A stretch of 64,000 nucleotides of DNA, taken from the NCBI RefSeq assembly GCF_000746275.1, contig NZ_KN050829.1, positions 134,129 to 198,128 on the forward strand, read 5' to 3'. The notes beneath the pieces are model-generated. The model searched no databases, was not told where the DNA came from, and was given only the letters and a program-made list of their open reading frames with translations. This DNA is from Thermopetrobacter sp. TC1. Lineage in GTDB: Bacteria > Pseudomonadota > Alphaproteobacteria > Rhizobiales > Aestuariivirgaceae. A program made the position numbers and the translations under genes. Positions 51,235 to 61,095 of the stretch are shown here, piece by piece. The stretch's first letter is position 1; every line of letters starts with the position of its first letter.

Positions 51235-52386
51235 TCAGAACTGCTTGGCCGTCGCCACCGTGCCCCGCACCGCCGATGTCGTGGCGTTGAGCAGTTCGAG
51301 GAACTTCATGAGATCCGTGCTCACGGAATTGGCCACATAGACGACATCGTTGTCCCGCATCAGGAAGCCCTGCGCCAGGAAGAAGGCCTTGGGCTTGCTG
51401 AAATCAACGAGATAGACCACGGGCGTGACCCCGGTGGGATTGAGCTGATCCCGGTCATAGCCCATGGCCTTCAGCACATGATTCCTTTCAAAGCGGAACA
51501 GGAACACACCCCGCGGGCTGGCGCGATCATCAAGCAGGCCGCCGGCGCGCGCCACCGCTTCCATGAGGTTGACCCTGTCCTTGTCGAAGGCATATTCCCC
51601 GGTCTTGCTCACCGCGCCGAGCGCAGTGTAGGTCTGCGGATTGTGCGAAAGATAGATCTGATCCCCGGGCTGCACATAGATATTTTCCGAAGGATCGCTG
51701 ATCACCTTCTTGAGATTCTGAACCGCCCGCTTTTTGCCACGAATCAGGGTGAGCATGGTCTCGCGCGCCGGCCCGGCCGCACCGCCGGCGGCGGCGATCA
51801 TGTCGAGCACGCGGTCGCCTTTCAGCGAGATCTCATACTTGCCCGGTTTGCGCACATCACCGTTCACCACCACCGTATTGGAACGGTTGCGCGTGATGTT
51901 CACGAGCACCTGCGGCGAGATGGCCTTGCCGGAGAGAGCCTTTTCGATACGCCTCTGCAGCTGAAGCGGCGTGAGCCCGGCCGCCTTGATCACGCCGACG
52001 AAGGGGATGGAAATATACCCCTTTTCGTTGACCTTGATGGGCGGCAGCTGCGTGCCCTTGGTGTCGGCGGTGGAAAACAGGCCTCCTTCCGCCGCTTCCC
52101 AGATGTTGATCTGCAGAACATCGCCAACGCCGATCCGATTGGTGTAGGCACGCCTGCCGCGGTTGCCAAACGTGGCATAGAGGCCTTTTTCCTCGAATCG
52201 CAATTGTGTGGTGATCGTCTCGGAAGAAACCGGGATGATGAGATAATCATCCGCCTTCTCGGATCTGACGGAAGCCTCCTTGACGATGCTGCCAGCCGAA
52301 GGCCCTTCGGAAGGTATAACGGCCCCGCACGCTGCGAGCAGCAGCGCAGCCCCGAGCGCAAGCAACAGCCGCATGGCGGATGCCAT
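51235..52386 (-). CDS. Polysaccharide export outer-membrane lipoprotein (Wza family)
   Basis: A 383-residue periplasmic/outer-membrane export protein. It has a signal peptide with lipobox LLAACG, then the Poly_export domain (YTNRIGVGDVLQINIWEA, LPPIKVNEKGYISIPFVGVI), followed by SLBB domains (VNGDVRKPGKYEISLKGDRV, ALGAVSKTGEYAFDKDRVNL). The family forms the exit channel for capsule or exopolysaccharide. No capsule genes are adjacent here, so partners must lie elsewhere. The 240 bases between it and ubiV hold two copies of GCCAGATCATG but no gene. Confidence 0.92.
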   Translation of the reverse strand: MASAMRLLLALGAALLLAACGAVIPSEGPSAGSIVKEASVRSEKADDYLIIPVSSETITTQLRFEEKGLYATFGNRGRRAYTNRIGVGDVLQINIWEAAEGGLFSTADTKGTQLPPIKVNEKGYISIPFVGVIKAAGLTPLQLQRRIEKALSGKAISPQVLVNITRNRSNTVVVNGDVRKPGKYEISLKGDRVLDMIAAAGGAAGPARETMLTLIRGKKRAVQNLKKVISDPSENIYVQPGDQIYLSHNPQTYTALGAVSKTGEYAFDKDRVNLMEAVARAGGLLDDRASPRGVFLFRFERNHVLKAMGYDRDQLNPTGVTPVVYLVDFSKPKAFFLAQGFLMRDNDVVYVANSVSTDLMKFLELLNATTSAVRGTVATAKQF

Positions 52387-52495
52387 CGATGAAATCCCCC
52401 GTTAACCCCCACGTGCAAGATCGCGACCACATGATCACGAATATGATTTTTGCAAGGCATGATAGAATTGAATGAAGAATTTTCCAAGAGGTTTT

Positions 52496-53806
52496 TCAAC
52501 CCACAAGGTCTTTCAGGCGGTAATACAACATGCCAAGAGCATGGGTCGGTCGTCTCAACACGCCGCCGGGGAAGGGGATGTGTCTGATTCGCGTAAAAAG
52601 TTCAAAACGATTTGACATGCCAAGAATGCGTTCCGCCATCAGCCGCCCCATCATGCCGGAAAGCGCAACCCCCTGGCCCGAATAGCCCTGGGCATAGAGA
52701 ATGCGCCCCTGCCGGCCCAGGATGCCGGCATCCGGCATGCGGTTCATGGTGATGGCGATGTGCCCGCCCCAGGCGAAATCGATCTCCGCATCGGCAAGCT
52801 GCGGAAACACGCGCAGCATGCGCGGGCGCATGAAGGCGGCAAGGTCCTTCGGGTGCCAGCCCGTATAGGAGCAGCGCCCGCCGAAGAGCAGGCGATGATC
52901 CGGCGTAAGGCGAAAATAGTCCACCACGAAATTGGCGTCCGCCACCGCCTCGTTGCGTTTGATCAGGCCGCGGGCGCGTTCTTCGCCCAGAGGTTCGGTG
53001 GCGATCACGTAGCTTGCCACCGGCAGGATGCGCCGGGCCAGGCGCGGGAAAAGCCGGCCGAGATAGGCATTGGCGGCGATGATGAGATGATCGCAGCGCA
53101 CATGGCCTTCCGCGCACGACAGCACGATGCCGCCATCCCGCTCTTCTTCCACTTCAAGAACCGGCGAATGCTCGAAAATGCGCGCGCCCGCCTCTTCCGC
53201 CGCCCGCGCCAGCCCGTAGGCGTATTTGAGCGGATGAAAATGCCCCGCACCGGGATCCACTAAAGCGCCGTGATAGACACGGCTGCCCAGGTGCTCTGCC
53301 TCCAGCGTCGCCTTGTCGATGATCCGGCAGCGGTCATAGCCATAGGCGGCAAGTTCCTCCGCCCATTCCTTCAGGTCGTCCATCTGCGAAGGCTTGTTGG
53401 CGCAGATGAGATAGCCCCAGGCCAGCGCGCAGTCGATGTCGTACTTTTCGCAGCGTTCGCGGATGAGCGCCTTGGCCTCCTCGCTGATGGCGAAGGTCTC
53501 CTGCGCGCCGTGCCGGCCCAGGTGTTTCTCGAAGGATTTCATGGAGACGGTATAGCCGGTGCAGATCTGCCCGCCGTTGCGCCCGGTTGCGCCCCAGCCG
53601 ATGGGACCGGCTTCAAGAACCGCGGTGCGCACCCCCTGTTCCGCAAGGTCAAGCGCCGCCGAAAGCCCGGTGAGCCCGGCGCCGATGATGGCCACGTCCA
53701 CCCGCAGATCCTTACGCAAGGGAGCGTGGGAAGGCGCTTCGCCAAGCGTGGCCCGATACCAGGTGAGCGCGTCGAGAACGCCAAGCGTTGCTGAAGAAGG
53801 CGCCAT
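52496..53806 (-). CDS. FAD-dependent amine oxidase of the PuuB/DadA (OrdL) type
   Basis: A 436-residue flavoprotein. FAD site: VDVAIIGAGLTGLSAALDLA; the second family block is GWGATGRNGGQICTGY, and the C-terminal end has PDAGILGRQGRILYAQGYSG. This fits gamma-glutamylputrescine oxidase, and the divergent neighbour is a puuA-like glutamine synthetase, so putrescine or polyamine breakdown is likely. The start at 53806 has GAGGAGA about nine bases upstream. Confidence 0.85.
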   Translation of the reverse strand: MAPSSATLGVLDALTWYRATLGEAPSHAPLRKDLRVDVAIIGAGLTGLSAALDLAEQGVRTAVLEAGPIGWGATGRNGGQICTGYTVSMKSFEKHLGRHGAQETFAISEEAKALIRERCEKYDIDCALAWGYLICANKPSQMDDLKEWAEELAAYGYDRCRIIDKATLEAEHLGSRVYHGALVDPGAGHFHPLKYAYGLARAAEEAGARIFEHSPVLEVEEERDGGIVLSCAEGHVRCDHLIIAANAYLGRLFPRLARRILPVASYVIATEPLGEERARGLIKRNEAVADANFVVDYFRLTPDHRLLFGGRCSYTGWHPKDLAAFMRPRMLRVFPQLADAEIDFAWGGHIAITMNRMPDAGILGRQGRILYAQGYSGQGVALSGMMGRLMAERILGMSNRFELFTRIRHIPFPGGVLRRPTHALGMLYYRLKDLVG

Positions 53807-53979
53807 GGCCCGTTTTCTCCTCAAAGGTGCGCAAAAAACCTTGTTCCCTGCCCCCCGGGAACTATCTTCACGGTAGGGATTTCATTCAGTGGCCCAATTT
53901 CCCGGCAGAGACAAGGCGGCGCGCGCCGCCGTGTGAGAGGGGAGGGGCCATCTGCAAGCGCAAAGAGCGAAGATCCGCC

Positions 53980-55347
53980 ATGACCGAGGATGCCTTCATG
54001 CCCGTTGATGATCATCACGCCTGGTTGTCCGGAAACGAAATTGATGAGGTGGAATGTCTGGTGCCGGACATGACCGGCGTGCCCCGCGGCAAGATCCTGC
54101 CCGCTTCCAAGTTCCTGAAAGGCGTGGCGGAGGAGGCCCTGCGCATCCCGGAGGAGCTGTTCATCCTCACCGTCACCGGCCGCTACTGGCCGCAGCCAAC
54201 GGTGACGCATCCGGCCTCCATCGATCTGGTCATGAAGCCGGATCTCGCCACCTTGCGCCGTGTGCCCTGGCATGACAATCCCACCGCCTCGGTCATCTGC
54301 GATGTGGAATATGCCGACGGCAAGCCGGTGGACATCGCTCCGCGGCAGGTGCTGAAGCGCATCCTAAAGGAGTACGAAAAGCGCGGGTTGAAGCCGGTGG
54401 TGGCGCCGGAGCTGGAGTTCTATCTCGTCAAGCAGAATCGCGATCCCGACTATCCGCTGGAGCCGGCCGTGGGCATCAGCGGCCGCGAGGAGGCGGCCGG
54501 GCAGGCCTATGGTGTTGATGCCGCCAACGATTTCGACGAGGTGGTCGAGGACATCTACGAATATTGCGAGATTCAGGGCATCGACATCGACACCATCAGC
54601 CACGAATCCGGCCCCGCCCAGCTGGAGATCAACTTCAATCACGGCGATCCGCTGGAGCTTGCCGATCAGGTGATGCGGTTCAAGCGCACCGTGCGTCAGG
54701 CCGCCATCCTCAATGGCATTTACGCCACCTTCATGGCCAAGCCGCATGAGAACGAACCCGGCTCGGCCATGCATATCCATCAGTCGATCCTCGATGCCAA
54801 GACCGGGCGCAATATCTTCGCCACCGCCAGCGGCCGCCCCTCAGCCCGCTTTCTGCATTACATCGGCGGCCTGCAGCGCTACATGGCGGCGGCCATGCCC
54901 TTCTTTGCGCCCAATGTGAATTCCTACCGGCGCCTGGTGCCCTTCTCGGATGCGCCCACCACCACCCACTGGGGCTTTGACAACCGCACCGCCCCCTTGC
55001 GCGCGCCACGGGCCAATCCGGAGAACATGCGCATCGAGCATCGCGTGCCGGGAGCGGACGCCAATCCCTATCTCGCCATTGCCGTCTCTTTAGCATGCGG
55101 CCTTCTTGGCCTGAAGGAGAAGATAAAGCCCAGCGATCCGGTTGAGGGCTCCTGCTATCGCTATGCCCATGCCCTGCCGCTGACGCTGGAGGAGTCGCTT
55201 TCCCGCCTTTCCCATGCCAGGCCGCTCAAGCAGATGCTGGGCGAGCGCTTCGTGGAGGCCTATATCGGCGTAAAGGAGGCGGAGCTGGACCAGTGGCGCC
55301 GCGTCATTTCCTCCTGGGAGCGCGAACACCTGATACTCAATGTCTGA
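53980..55347 (+). CDS. Glutamine-synthetase-family ligase (gamma-glutamylputrescine synthetase, PuuA-like)
   Basis: A 455-residue ligase. It has the class-I fold with metal and ATP motifs APELEFYLVKQN, SGPAQLEINFNHGDPLEL, ENEPGSAMHIHQSI and PENMRIEHRVPGADANPYLA. The N-terminal part (DEVECLVPDMTGVPRGKILP) and the divergent PuuB-like oxidase point to gamma-glutamylation of putrescine rather than ammonia. True glutamine synthetase would carry the adenylylation Tyr motif, which is not seen. The start at 53980 avoids 64 residues of non-conserved sequence overlapping the neighbour. Confidence 0.88.
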   Translation: MTEDAFMPVDDHHAWLSGNEIDEVECLVPDMTGVPRGKILPASKFLKGVAEEALRIPEELFILTVTGRYWPQPTVTHPASIDLVMKPDLATLRRVPWHDNPTASVICDVEYADGKPVDIAPRQVLKRILKEYEKRGLKPVVAPELEFYLVKQNRDPDYPLEPAVGISGREEAAGQAYGVDAANDFDEVVEDIYEYCEIQGIDIDTISHESGPAQLEINFNHGDPLELADQVMRFKRTVRQAAILNGIYATFMAKPHENEPGSAMHIHQSILDAKTGRNIFATASGRPSARFLHYIGGLQRYMAAAMPFFAPNVNSYRRLVPFSDAPTTTHWGFDNRTAPLRAPRANPENMRIEHRVPGADANPYLAIAVSLACGLLGLKEKIKPSDPVEGSCYRYAHALPLTLEESLSRLSHARPLKQMLGERFVEAYIGVKEAELDQWRRVISSWEREHLILNV

Positions 55348-55405
55348 AAATGGCTGTAACGCTTTGAAGATTCAATAAAATTCGTATTTGCTCGCACAGA
55401 GGCGT

Positions 55406-56377
55406 TCAAACCAGTCTATCGGGCGGCTCGCGGCCCTCGAAGAAGGCGCGCAAGTTATCAAGCGCGCGAAAGCCCATGGCCTCGCGCGTGCGCGGTGTGG
55501 CCGAGCCCAGATGCGGCAGCAGGAAGACATTCTCAAGCTCCCGATAGCGCGGATCGATATCCGGCTCATTGTTGAAGACATCCAGCCCCGCCGCCGCCAC
55601 ATGCCCGCTTTGCAGGGCGGCGATCAGGGCATCGTCATCAACAAGATCGCCGCGCGCGGTATTGATCACCACCGCGCCCTTGGGCAGCAGGGCGATGGTT
55701 TCGGCATTGAGAATGCCGCGCGTCTCCGGCGTGGAAGCACAGTTGAGCGAGAGGAAATCGCAAAGAGGCAGCATCTCTTCCAGGGTTTCGTGCCAGATGG
55801 CATCGCCCTCCAGTTCCGGCGGCAGCCGGCGCCGGTTGTGATAATGGATGTCCATGTCAAAGGCGCGCGCCCGTTTGGCCAGGGCGCGGCCGATGTGCCC
55901 CATGCCGATGATGCCAAGGCGCCGGCCGCTCACGTCGATCCCCAAGGGATGGGTGGGGGCCCAGGCGCCCCAGCGCCCTTCGCGCACCATGCGCTCGCCC
56001 CAATAGGCGCCGCGCGCCGCACCCAGCAGCAGCAACATGGCCACATCGGCGGTGGCGTCGGTGAGCACCTCCGGCGTGTGCGTAACCACGATGCCCCGCG
56101 TACGGGCCGCCTCAAGATCGATGTGATCATAGCCCACGGAGAAGGTGGCAATGATGCGCACGCTCTCGGGCAGGGCGTTTATGACCTGCGCTGTCATGCG
56201 CTCGGTGGGGCAGACGAGCAGGCCGTCACATCCCACCGCCTGCGCGATGATCTCATCCGCGGAAAGGCGCCTGTCCTCGGGATTTTCAACCGTTTCAAAC
56301 AGTTCGGCAAGCGCGGCCTCCACCCGCGCCGGATAGCGCCGCGTCAGCAGGATGCGTGGTTTGTGGCCTTTCATCAT
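55406..56377 (-). CDS. D-2-hydroxyacid dehydrogenase (glyoxylate/hydroxypyruvate reductase type)
   Basis: A 323-residue NAD(P)-dependent enzyme. Substrate domain: PRILLTRRYPARVEAALAEL. NAD domain: GRRLGIIGMGHIGRALAKRA. Catalytic residues follow the family: Arg in INTARGDLVDDDALIAAL, Glu in AAGLDVFNNEPDI and His in VFLLPHLGSATPRTR. Glyoxylate or hydroxypyruvate reduction is the usual role. The open frame extends upstream through the divergent eipB gene, but the ATGs at 56377/56374 (MMKGHKPRILL) begin the conserved part. Confidence 0.9.
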   Translation of the reverse strand: MMKGHKPRILLTRRYPARVEAALAELFETVENPEDRRLSADEIIAQAVGCDGLLVCPTERMTAQVINALPESVRIIATFSVGYDHIDLEAARTRGIVVTHTPEVLTDATADVAMLLLLGAARGAYWGERMVREGRWGAWAPTHPLGIDVSGRRLGIIGMGHIGRALAKRARAFDMDIHYHNRRRLPPELEGDAIWHETLEEMLPLCDFLSLNCASTPETRGILNAETIALLPKGAVVINTARGDLVDDDALIAALQSGHVAAAGLDVFNNEPDIDPRYRELENVFLLPHLGSATPRTREAMGFRALDNLRAFFEGREPPDRLV

Positions 56378-56461
56378 GCTGCCTGCCCCGGGCTTGTCAT
56401 GCGCAAAGATCCCCTTATGCTTGCGGACGGATCGGAAGGGATGCGAACAAAAGGTTAACGC

Positions 56462-57427
56462 ATGCACACCTCGGGCATCAAGCGCACGGCCGCCATCACA
56501 TTTGGCGCAGGTTTCATCGCCGCGCATCTGCTCTCCATGGCTGCGGCCGCGCCGGCCGGAAAGATTCAGGCAGGGCAGGATGATGGCGCTGTCACCATCA
56601 TCAGGCCGCCGAAGAAATCTGCGCCATCGACAGCGCCTGAGGCTGAGAGCCTGCCGGGGCTTCTGCCTCATCTTGCCGTTTATGATTTCTCCCTTGCCCG
56701 CGCCGCGCACCGCACAGGGATGACCGCGGGCAACGGTCGCATCGTCTTTGATATTCAGGGCAGCCCCTGCACGAAGTGGACGAGCAGAACCCGCATGGTC
56801 ATCGAGATGACCTTCCGCCGCCGCGGCAGCCGTCTTACCGACGCCCGCGATCGAACGGAAGAAACGGCGGACGGCAGCCGCATGACGTATGAGAGCATTC
56901 GCTTCGTCAATGGCGCCAAGGTGGAGGATATCCGCCTGAAAGCGGAACGTGATCCCGAAACCGGCACGGTGCGCCTGGACTTCGAGCGCCCGGATACCAA
57001 CACCTTCGAGCTGCCCGGCGATACCCTCTTTCCCATACAGGCCACACGACATCTGCTGAAGGCGGCGCAGGCGGGCAGGCGCTATCTCACCTATCGCGTC
57101 TATGAAGGCTTTGCCGATGGCCGCGCCCGCAAGGTGGTGGCCGTCATCGGCCCGCCCATGCGGCAGGATCCGTCGGTGCAGGGTGTGCCCGGCCTGCCCG
57201 AGACGGGCAATCTGCCGGCCTGGCCGGTTTCACTCGCCTATTATGAGGACAAGGCGGGGCGGGATGTCGGTGTGCCGCGCTATCAGGTGAGCTTCCGCCT
57301 GCATGCCAACGGCGTGCTTTCGGAAATACTTCTCGATTACGGCGACTATGCGCTGAAAGGCACGCTGGTGGAGGTCAGGCCCTATCCGCAGGAAAAGGAG
57401 ACGGCCTGCAAACCATCCGGACAATGA
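56462..57427 (+). CDS. eipB: EipB-type periplasmic cell-envelope integrity protein (DUF1849)
   Basis: A 321-residue exported protein of the DUF1849 family, a beta-spiral periplasmic protein needed for envelope integrity in Brucella. Evidence: signal peptide ending SMAAAAPAG, then LLPHLAVYDFSLARA, GRIVFDIQGSPCTKWTSRTR, ELPGDTLFPIQATRHLLKAA and VSLAYYEDKAGRDVGVPRYQ. The two Cys known to form the conserved disulfide are present, in GSPC and near the C-terminus (TACKPSGQ). The start at 56462 has AAAGG upstream. Confidence 0.88.
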   Translation: MHTSGIKRTAAITFGAGFIAAHLLSMAAAAPAGKIQAGQDDGAVTIIRPPKKSAPSTAPEAESLPGLLPHLAVYDFSLARAAHRTGMTAGNGRIVFDIQGSPCTKWTSRTRMVIEMTFRRRGSRLTDARDRTEETADGSRMTYESIRFVNGAKVEDIRLKAERDPETGTVRLDFERPDTNTFELPGDTLFPIQATRHLLKAAQAGRRYLTYRVYEGFADGRARKVVAVIGPPMRQDPSVQGVPGLPETGNLPAWPVSLAYYEDKAGRDVGVPRYQVSFRLHANGVLSEILLDYGDYALKGTLVEVRPYPQEKETACKPSGQ

Positions 57428-57482
57428 GCGCATGAATCCTTACGTGAAACGGGCGGCCTAAGCACCTGAGCAATTGCCCCGT

Positions 57483-58832
57483 TTAGTCAATCCGTTTTCC
57501 CGAAAGCCCCAGGCCCTTGTCGATGGCGGCGGAACCGAAGCGTGCGCGCAGGCGCTCCATGGCCAGCTCGGCCCGGGCCAGCTTTTCCGCCCGCGCATCC
57601 AGCGAGCGGGTGAGCATCGCCTCATCCATGTCCACAAGTTCGGCAATGCCGCAACCGATCAGGCGGCAGGCCCGCCCCTGCCGCAGCCGTTCCATCAGGG
57701 GCAGGGCGGCGGCAAAGATGCGCCCGGCCAGAAGCGTTGGCTCGTTAAGATGCGTTTGCGCGGTATGGGTTTCGAAATCGGCAAGGCGCACCTTGACCAT
57801 GACCACATGCCCGCCCTTGCCCTTTTTGAGCGCCCGTTTCATCACCTTGCGCGACAGATGCCACAGCGTGGCTTTCAGCATCCAGGCATCCGCAACATCC
57901 TCGGCGAAGGTGGTTTCCGCGGAGATGCTCTTTGGTTCGTGATGGGGCACCACGGGGCGCGGATCGATGCCGCGCGCCACCTCGTAAAGATGCAGCCCCC
58001 ACTTGCCGAAACGGGCAAGCAGCCAGCCCTTGTCCCGTTCGCGCAAGCTTCGCACCGTGGTGATGCCGTGTTTCTTCAGCGTGCGTGCAGCCGCCGGGCC
58101 CACGCCCCACAGCTCCTCCACCTTCAGCCCGTCGAGGAAGTCCTGCGCGCCTTCGCGGTCGATGACGGCAAAGCCGCGCGGCTTGTCCAGATCCGAGGCC
58201 ATCTTGGCCAGAAACTTGTTGAAGGACAGGCCGATGGAGATGGTCAGCCCTGTCTCCCGCTCCACCCGGCGGGCAAGGCGTGCCAGCATCAGCGCCGGCG
58301 GCACGCCGTGCAGCCGCTCGGTGCCGGACAGGTCGAGAAAGGCCTCGTCAATGGAAATGCGCTCCACAAGCGGCGTGATCTCATGCATCATCGCCGCGAT
58401 ACGCGCCCCCTCGCGCGCATACTTCTCCCGGTCCGGCGGCAACACCACCAGGTCGGGACACAGCCGCCGCGCCGTCACCATCGGCATGGCCGAACGAATG
58501 CCCCATGTCCGGGCCAGATAGCAGGCGGCGGCCACAACGCCGCGCTCGCCCACGCCGCCCACCACCACCGGCTTGTCCCGCAAGTCCGGTCGGTCGCGCT
58601 TTTCGATGTTGGCGAAAAAGGCATCGCAATCCACATGCGCCACCGTCAGGGCAAACAGCCCGGGTGCCATAACCACGCGCGGTGAATGACAGCGCGGGCA
58701 GCGATCCATGGCGCTTGCGGCGCTCTTGCCTGGCAGATCGAGGATATGATCGCAATCGCGACAGAACCCCTGAACGGGTGCGTCGCGTTCGCTCGAAATT
58801 CTGGTATCAGAAGATCCAGTCATCGCCGGCAA
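57483..58832 (-). CDS. dinB: DNA polymerase IV with N-terminal zinc-ribbon-like extension
   Basis: A 449-residue Y-family translesion polymerase. Catalytic motifs: VDCDAFFANIEKRDRPDL, the SIDEAFLDLSG metal site, and the little-finger linker region WGVGPAAARTLKKHGI. Residues 23-51 carry two Cys pairs (FCRDCDH and CPRCHSPR) like a zinc ribbon, a form common in Alphaproteobacteria. No beta-clamp motif is obvious at the end. It overlaps the 3' end of the ROK gene by 26 bases on the same strand. Confidence 0.94.
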   Translation of the reverse strand: MPAMTGSSDTRISSERDAPVQGFCRDCDHILDLPGKSAASAMDRCPRCHSPRVVMAPGLFALTVAHVDCDAFFANIEKRDRPDLRDKPVVVGGVGERGVVAAACYLARTWGIRSAMPMVTARRLCPDLVVLPPDREKYAREGARIAAMMHEITPLVERISIDEAFLDLSGTERLHGVPPALMLARLARRVERETGLTISIGLSFNKFLAKMASDLDKPRGFAVIDREGAQDFLDGLKVEELWGVGPAAARTLKKHGITTVRSLRERDKGWLLARFGKWGLHLYEVARGIDPRPVVPHHEPKSISAETTFAEDVADAWMLKATLWHLSRKVMKRALKKGKGGHVVMVKVRLADFETHTAQTHLNEPTLLAGRIFAAALPLMERLRQGRACRLIGCGIAELVDMDEAMLTRSLDARAEKLARAELAMERLRARFGSAAIDKGLGLSGKRID

Positions 58833-59769
58833 TGTCCCACAGCCGCGCCGCCCCGCGCACGCCGGAGGCCGGCCCGAAGCGCGGCGGCTTGAGATTCACG
58901 CGCGGTTCATCGGCGAAAATATGGGGCCTCATGCGCGCCGGCACCGTTTCGTAAAGATGGGGCAGGGCAGAAAGCCCGCCGCCGAGCACGATCACCTCCG
59001 GATCGAAGATGTTCACCACATGCGCAAGCCCGCGCGCCAGCCTGTCCGCCAGGCGCTCAAGCGCGGCATTGGCGTCCTTGTCGCCCGCGCGCGCTGCCGC
59101 GGCAATCTCCTCGCCGGTCAGCCGCCGGCCGCTGGCCTCGGCAAAATCGCGCTCAAGGCCGCTTCCCGAGACATAGGTTTCCAGGCAGCCTGTGCGGCCG
59201 CACCAGCATCGCGGCGCCGGCAGATCCTCTTCGGTCATCCAGGGCAGGGGATTGTGCCCCCATTCACCGCCGATGCGGTTGTGTCCGCCGATGATCCGCC
59301 CATCGACCACAAGCCCGCCGCCGCAACCGGTGCCGATGATCACGCCAAAGACGGTGCGCGCACCGGCCGCGGCCCCATCCGTGGCTTCCGACAGGGCAAG
59401 GCAGTTGGCATCATTGGCCAGCCGCACCGGCCGTTTCAGGGCGGTTTCAAGATCGCGGCCGAAGTCCTGTCCGTTCAGCCAGGTGGAATTGGCGTTCTGC
59501 ACCCGTCCCGTCACCGGCGAGATGGAGCCGGGCATGCCGATACCCACCGGCAGGGGCGCCTCCGCCTTGCCCGCGCCGGAAAGAACGGCATGTTCCGCTT
59601 CATGAACGAGTGCGGCAATGGCGGCAATGACGCCGTGATAATCCCCCTTCGGTGTGGCGCGGCGCCCTTCATGCACAATGGCTCCCTGCCCATCCATCAC
59701 CACGCAGGCGATCTTGGTGCCGCCAAGGTCGATGCCGATGCGCAAATTCTGTGAAGCGGTAACGGACAT
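58807..59769 (-). CDS. ROK-family sugar kinase
   Basis: A 320-residue kinase. ATP site: RIGIDLGGTKIACVVMD. Substrate site and zinc motif: GGEWGHNPLP with the His, and CWCGRTGCLETYVSGSGLE with three Cys. Other blocks are LANDANCLALSEATDGAAAG and EVIVLGGGLSALPHL. This set fits N-acetylglucosamine/N-acetylmannosamine kinase or fructokinase (NagK/Mak type). The substrate is not decided. It lies between dinB and the HAD gene, all on one strand. Confidence 0.9.
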   Translation of the reverse strand: MSVTASQNLRIGIDLGGTKIACVVMDGQGAIVHEGRRATPKGDYHGVIAAIAALVHEAEHAVLSGAGKAEAPLPVGIGMPGSISPVTGRVQNANSTWLNGQDFGRDLETALKRPVRLANDANCLALSEATDGAAAGARTVFGVIIGTGCGGGLVVDGRIIGGHNRIGGEWGHNPLPWMTEEDLPAPRCWCGRTGCLETYVSGSGLERDFAEASGRRLTGEEIAAAARAGDKDANAALERLADRLARGLAHVVNIFDPEVIVLGGGLSALPHLYETVPARMRPHIFADEPRVNLKPPRFGPASGVRGAARLWDIAGDDWIF

Positions 59770-59778
59770 GATCGCGCC

Positions 59779-60585
59779 TCATCGTCTCGCCGCCGGCCGC
59801 ACCTGACGTGCGACTTTTTGGGGCCGGCCCAACAGGTGCGACACATGGGCGTGCGCCGCGCGCCAGTCATGCACGCGCACATGCGGATGCGCCGGACAGG
59901 CGGCATGGCGGGCAAAACGCGCATCATGCAGGAAATGCACAAGCCCCGCCGATGGCACATGCCGCCCGGCGGACTCCAGGAATTCGGCATGATCATCGAT
60001 GAAGGCGCATGGCGCCTGCACCTTTGCCGCCAGGGCCCGCACCGCCGGGCCCTTTGGCCCGCTGTTGGTCACCAGCGGCCAGGGAAACCCATGGCGCAGA
60101 AGATTGCGCCGCCGCGGCTCATGGTATGCATGCGGCAGATTGGTGAGCAGCACGATCTGCGCCCCGGCCTGTTCCAGATCGGCCAGGCTTTCCGCAGCGC
60201 CGGCAATGGGGTCGAGATCGTGAATGCGCTCCTTGAAGAAGCGTTCAACGAGCGCACGCACCACAGGCGTGCTCAAGGCCTTGCCGTCTTTCATGCGGCG
60301 CACGTTGCCCTCAATGGACCAGGAATCCGGCGCAAGATAGAGATCCTGCTCGGCAAGCCAGGCCTCAAAGCCGCGGATGAAATGCAGCGTTACCTCATCC
60401 ACATCACAGATCAGAAGCGGCCGCCCCGGCGCAAGATCGATGGCGCGGATCTGGCGCATGGTGACGCCATCGGGCCATCGCGCCCGCAATAAGGAGCGCG
60501 CACCCCGGCCGAGGCGAAAAAGCAAAGCGGCCAGCCTGGGGCGCGAGGAAGCTTTGCGGGATATGGTCATTCTCCTGTTCACCAT
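59779..60585 (-). CDS. HAD-like hydrolase domain protein
   Basis: A 268-residue protein. The HAD motifs are LLICDVDEVTLHFI (Asp-x-Asp), VLLTNLPHAYHE (motif II), the Lys in SGPKGPAVRALAAK and the acidic motif FIDDHAEFLES. It has an N-terminal basic extension of about 45 residues with no signal peptide. The C-terminus is rich in His and Arg. The substrate is unknown. The ATG at 60585 overlaps the DUF3572 stop, so the two genes are coupled. Confidence 0.7.
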   Translation of the reverse strand: MVNRRMTISRKASSRPRLAALLFRLGRGARSLLRARWPDGVTMRQIRAIDLAPGRPLLICDVDEVTLHFIRGFEAWLAEQDLYLAPDSWSIEGNVRRMKDGKALSTPVVRALVERFFKERIHDLDPIAGAAESLADLEQAGAQIVLLTNLPHAYHEPRRRNLLRHGFPWPLVTNSGPKGPAVRALAAKVQAPCAFIDDHAEFLESAGRHVPSAGLVHFLHDARFARHAACPAHPHVRVHDWRAAHAHVSHLLGRPQKVARQVRPAARR

Positions 60586-60863
60586 GCATCGCGGGTGCCG
60601 CTCAGCCGCATCCAGGAAAGGCGCGGCATGTCCGCCTCGATATCCATGTCGGCGACGAAGGACAAAAGCAGGGATTCGTCACCGAGAAGATACTCCAGCA
60701 CCGCCGCCAGGGTGGCGTCATCATCCAGTTGCTCTTTCAGCGCCAGAAGCGGCATGCCGGTGCTGGCCTCAAAGCGGCCGCTTCTGTATGGATCGCGCAA
60801 AAGCCATTCCACCGCCCGCAGGGCCAGCACCTGGGCGGTCTCGCGATCGGGCAGGGTGGTCAT
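60579..60863 (-). CDS. DUF3572 family protein
   Basis: A 94-residue protein with the block VLALRAVEWLLRDPYRSGRF and LAAVLEYLLGDESLLLSFVA typical of DUF3572, a small alphaproteobacterial family of unknown function. Helical and soluble. It is the first gene of the leftward group DUF3572-HAD-ROK-dinB and divergent from divK. Confidence 0.8.
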   Translation of the reverse strand: MTTLPDRETAQVLALRAVEWLLRDPYRSGRFEASTGMPLLALKEQLDDDATLAAVLEYLLGDESLLLSFVADMDIEADMPRLSWMRLSGTRDAW

Positions 60864-61095
60864 CGCCGTTAGAAACCTTGTGCCTTGAAACGTCTGTTAA
60901 CCATTAGCGATTGTCCCCGCTTCCGGTCAATCGCAGATGACGCGCCGGTTAAGCTATTGGTGAGGAATCTCTGCAACCATCGCAACGGATGCGCGGAAGG
61001 GCCGATTCGCCCTTCTTGCGCCTGTTTGTGCAGGGTGGCGCATGCGGGTGTGTGTGATTGAGTGATCTGCGTGCCCGGGGATGGGGTTGATTCCC

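Noticed and set aside
60895-60960. CtrA box before divK
   Set aside because: GTTAACC is present once, but the second TTAA at the right distance is missing, so only a half-site can be claimed.
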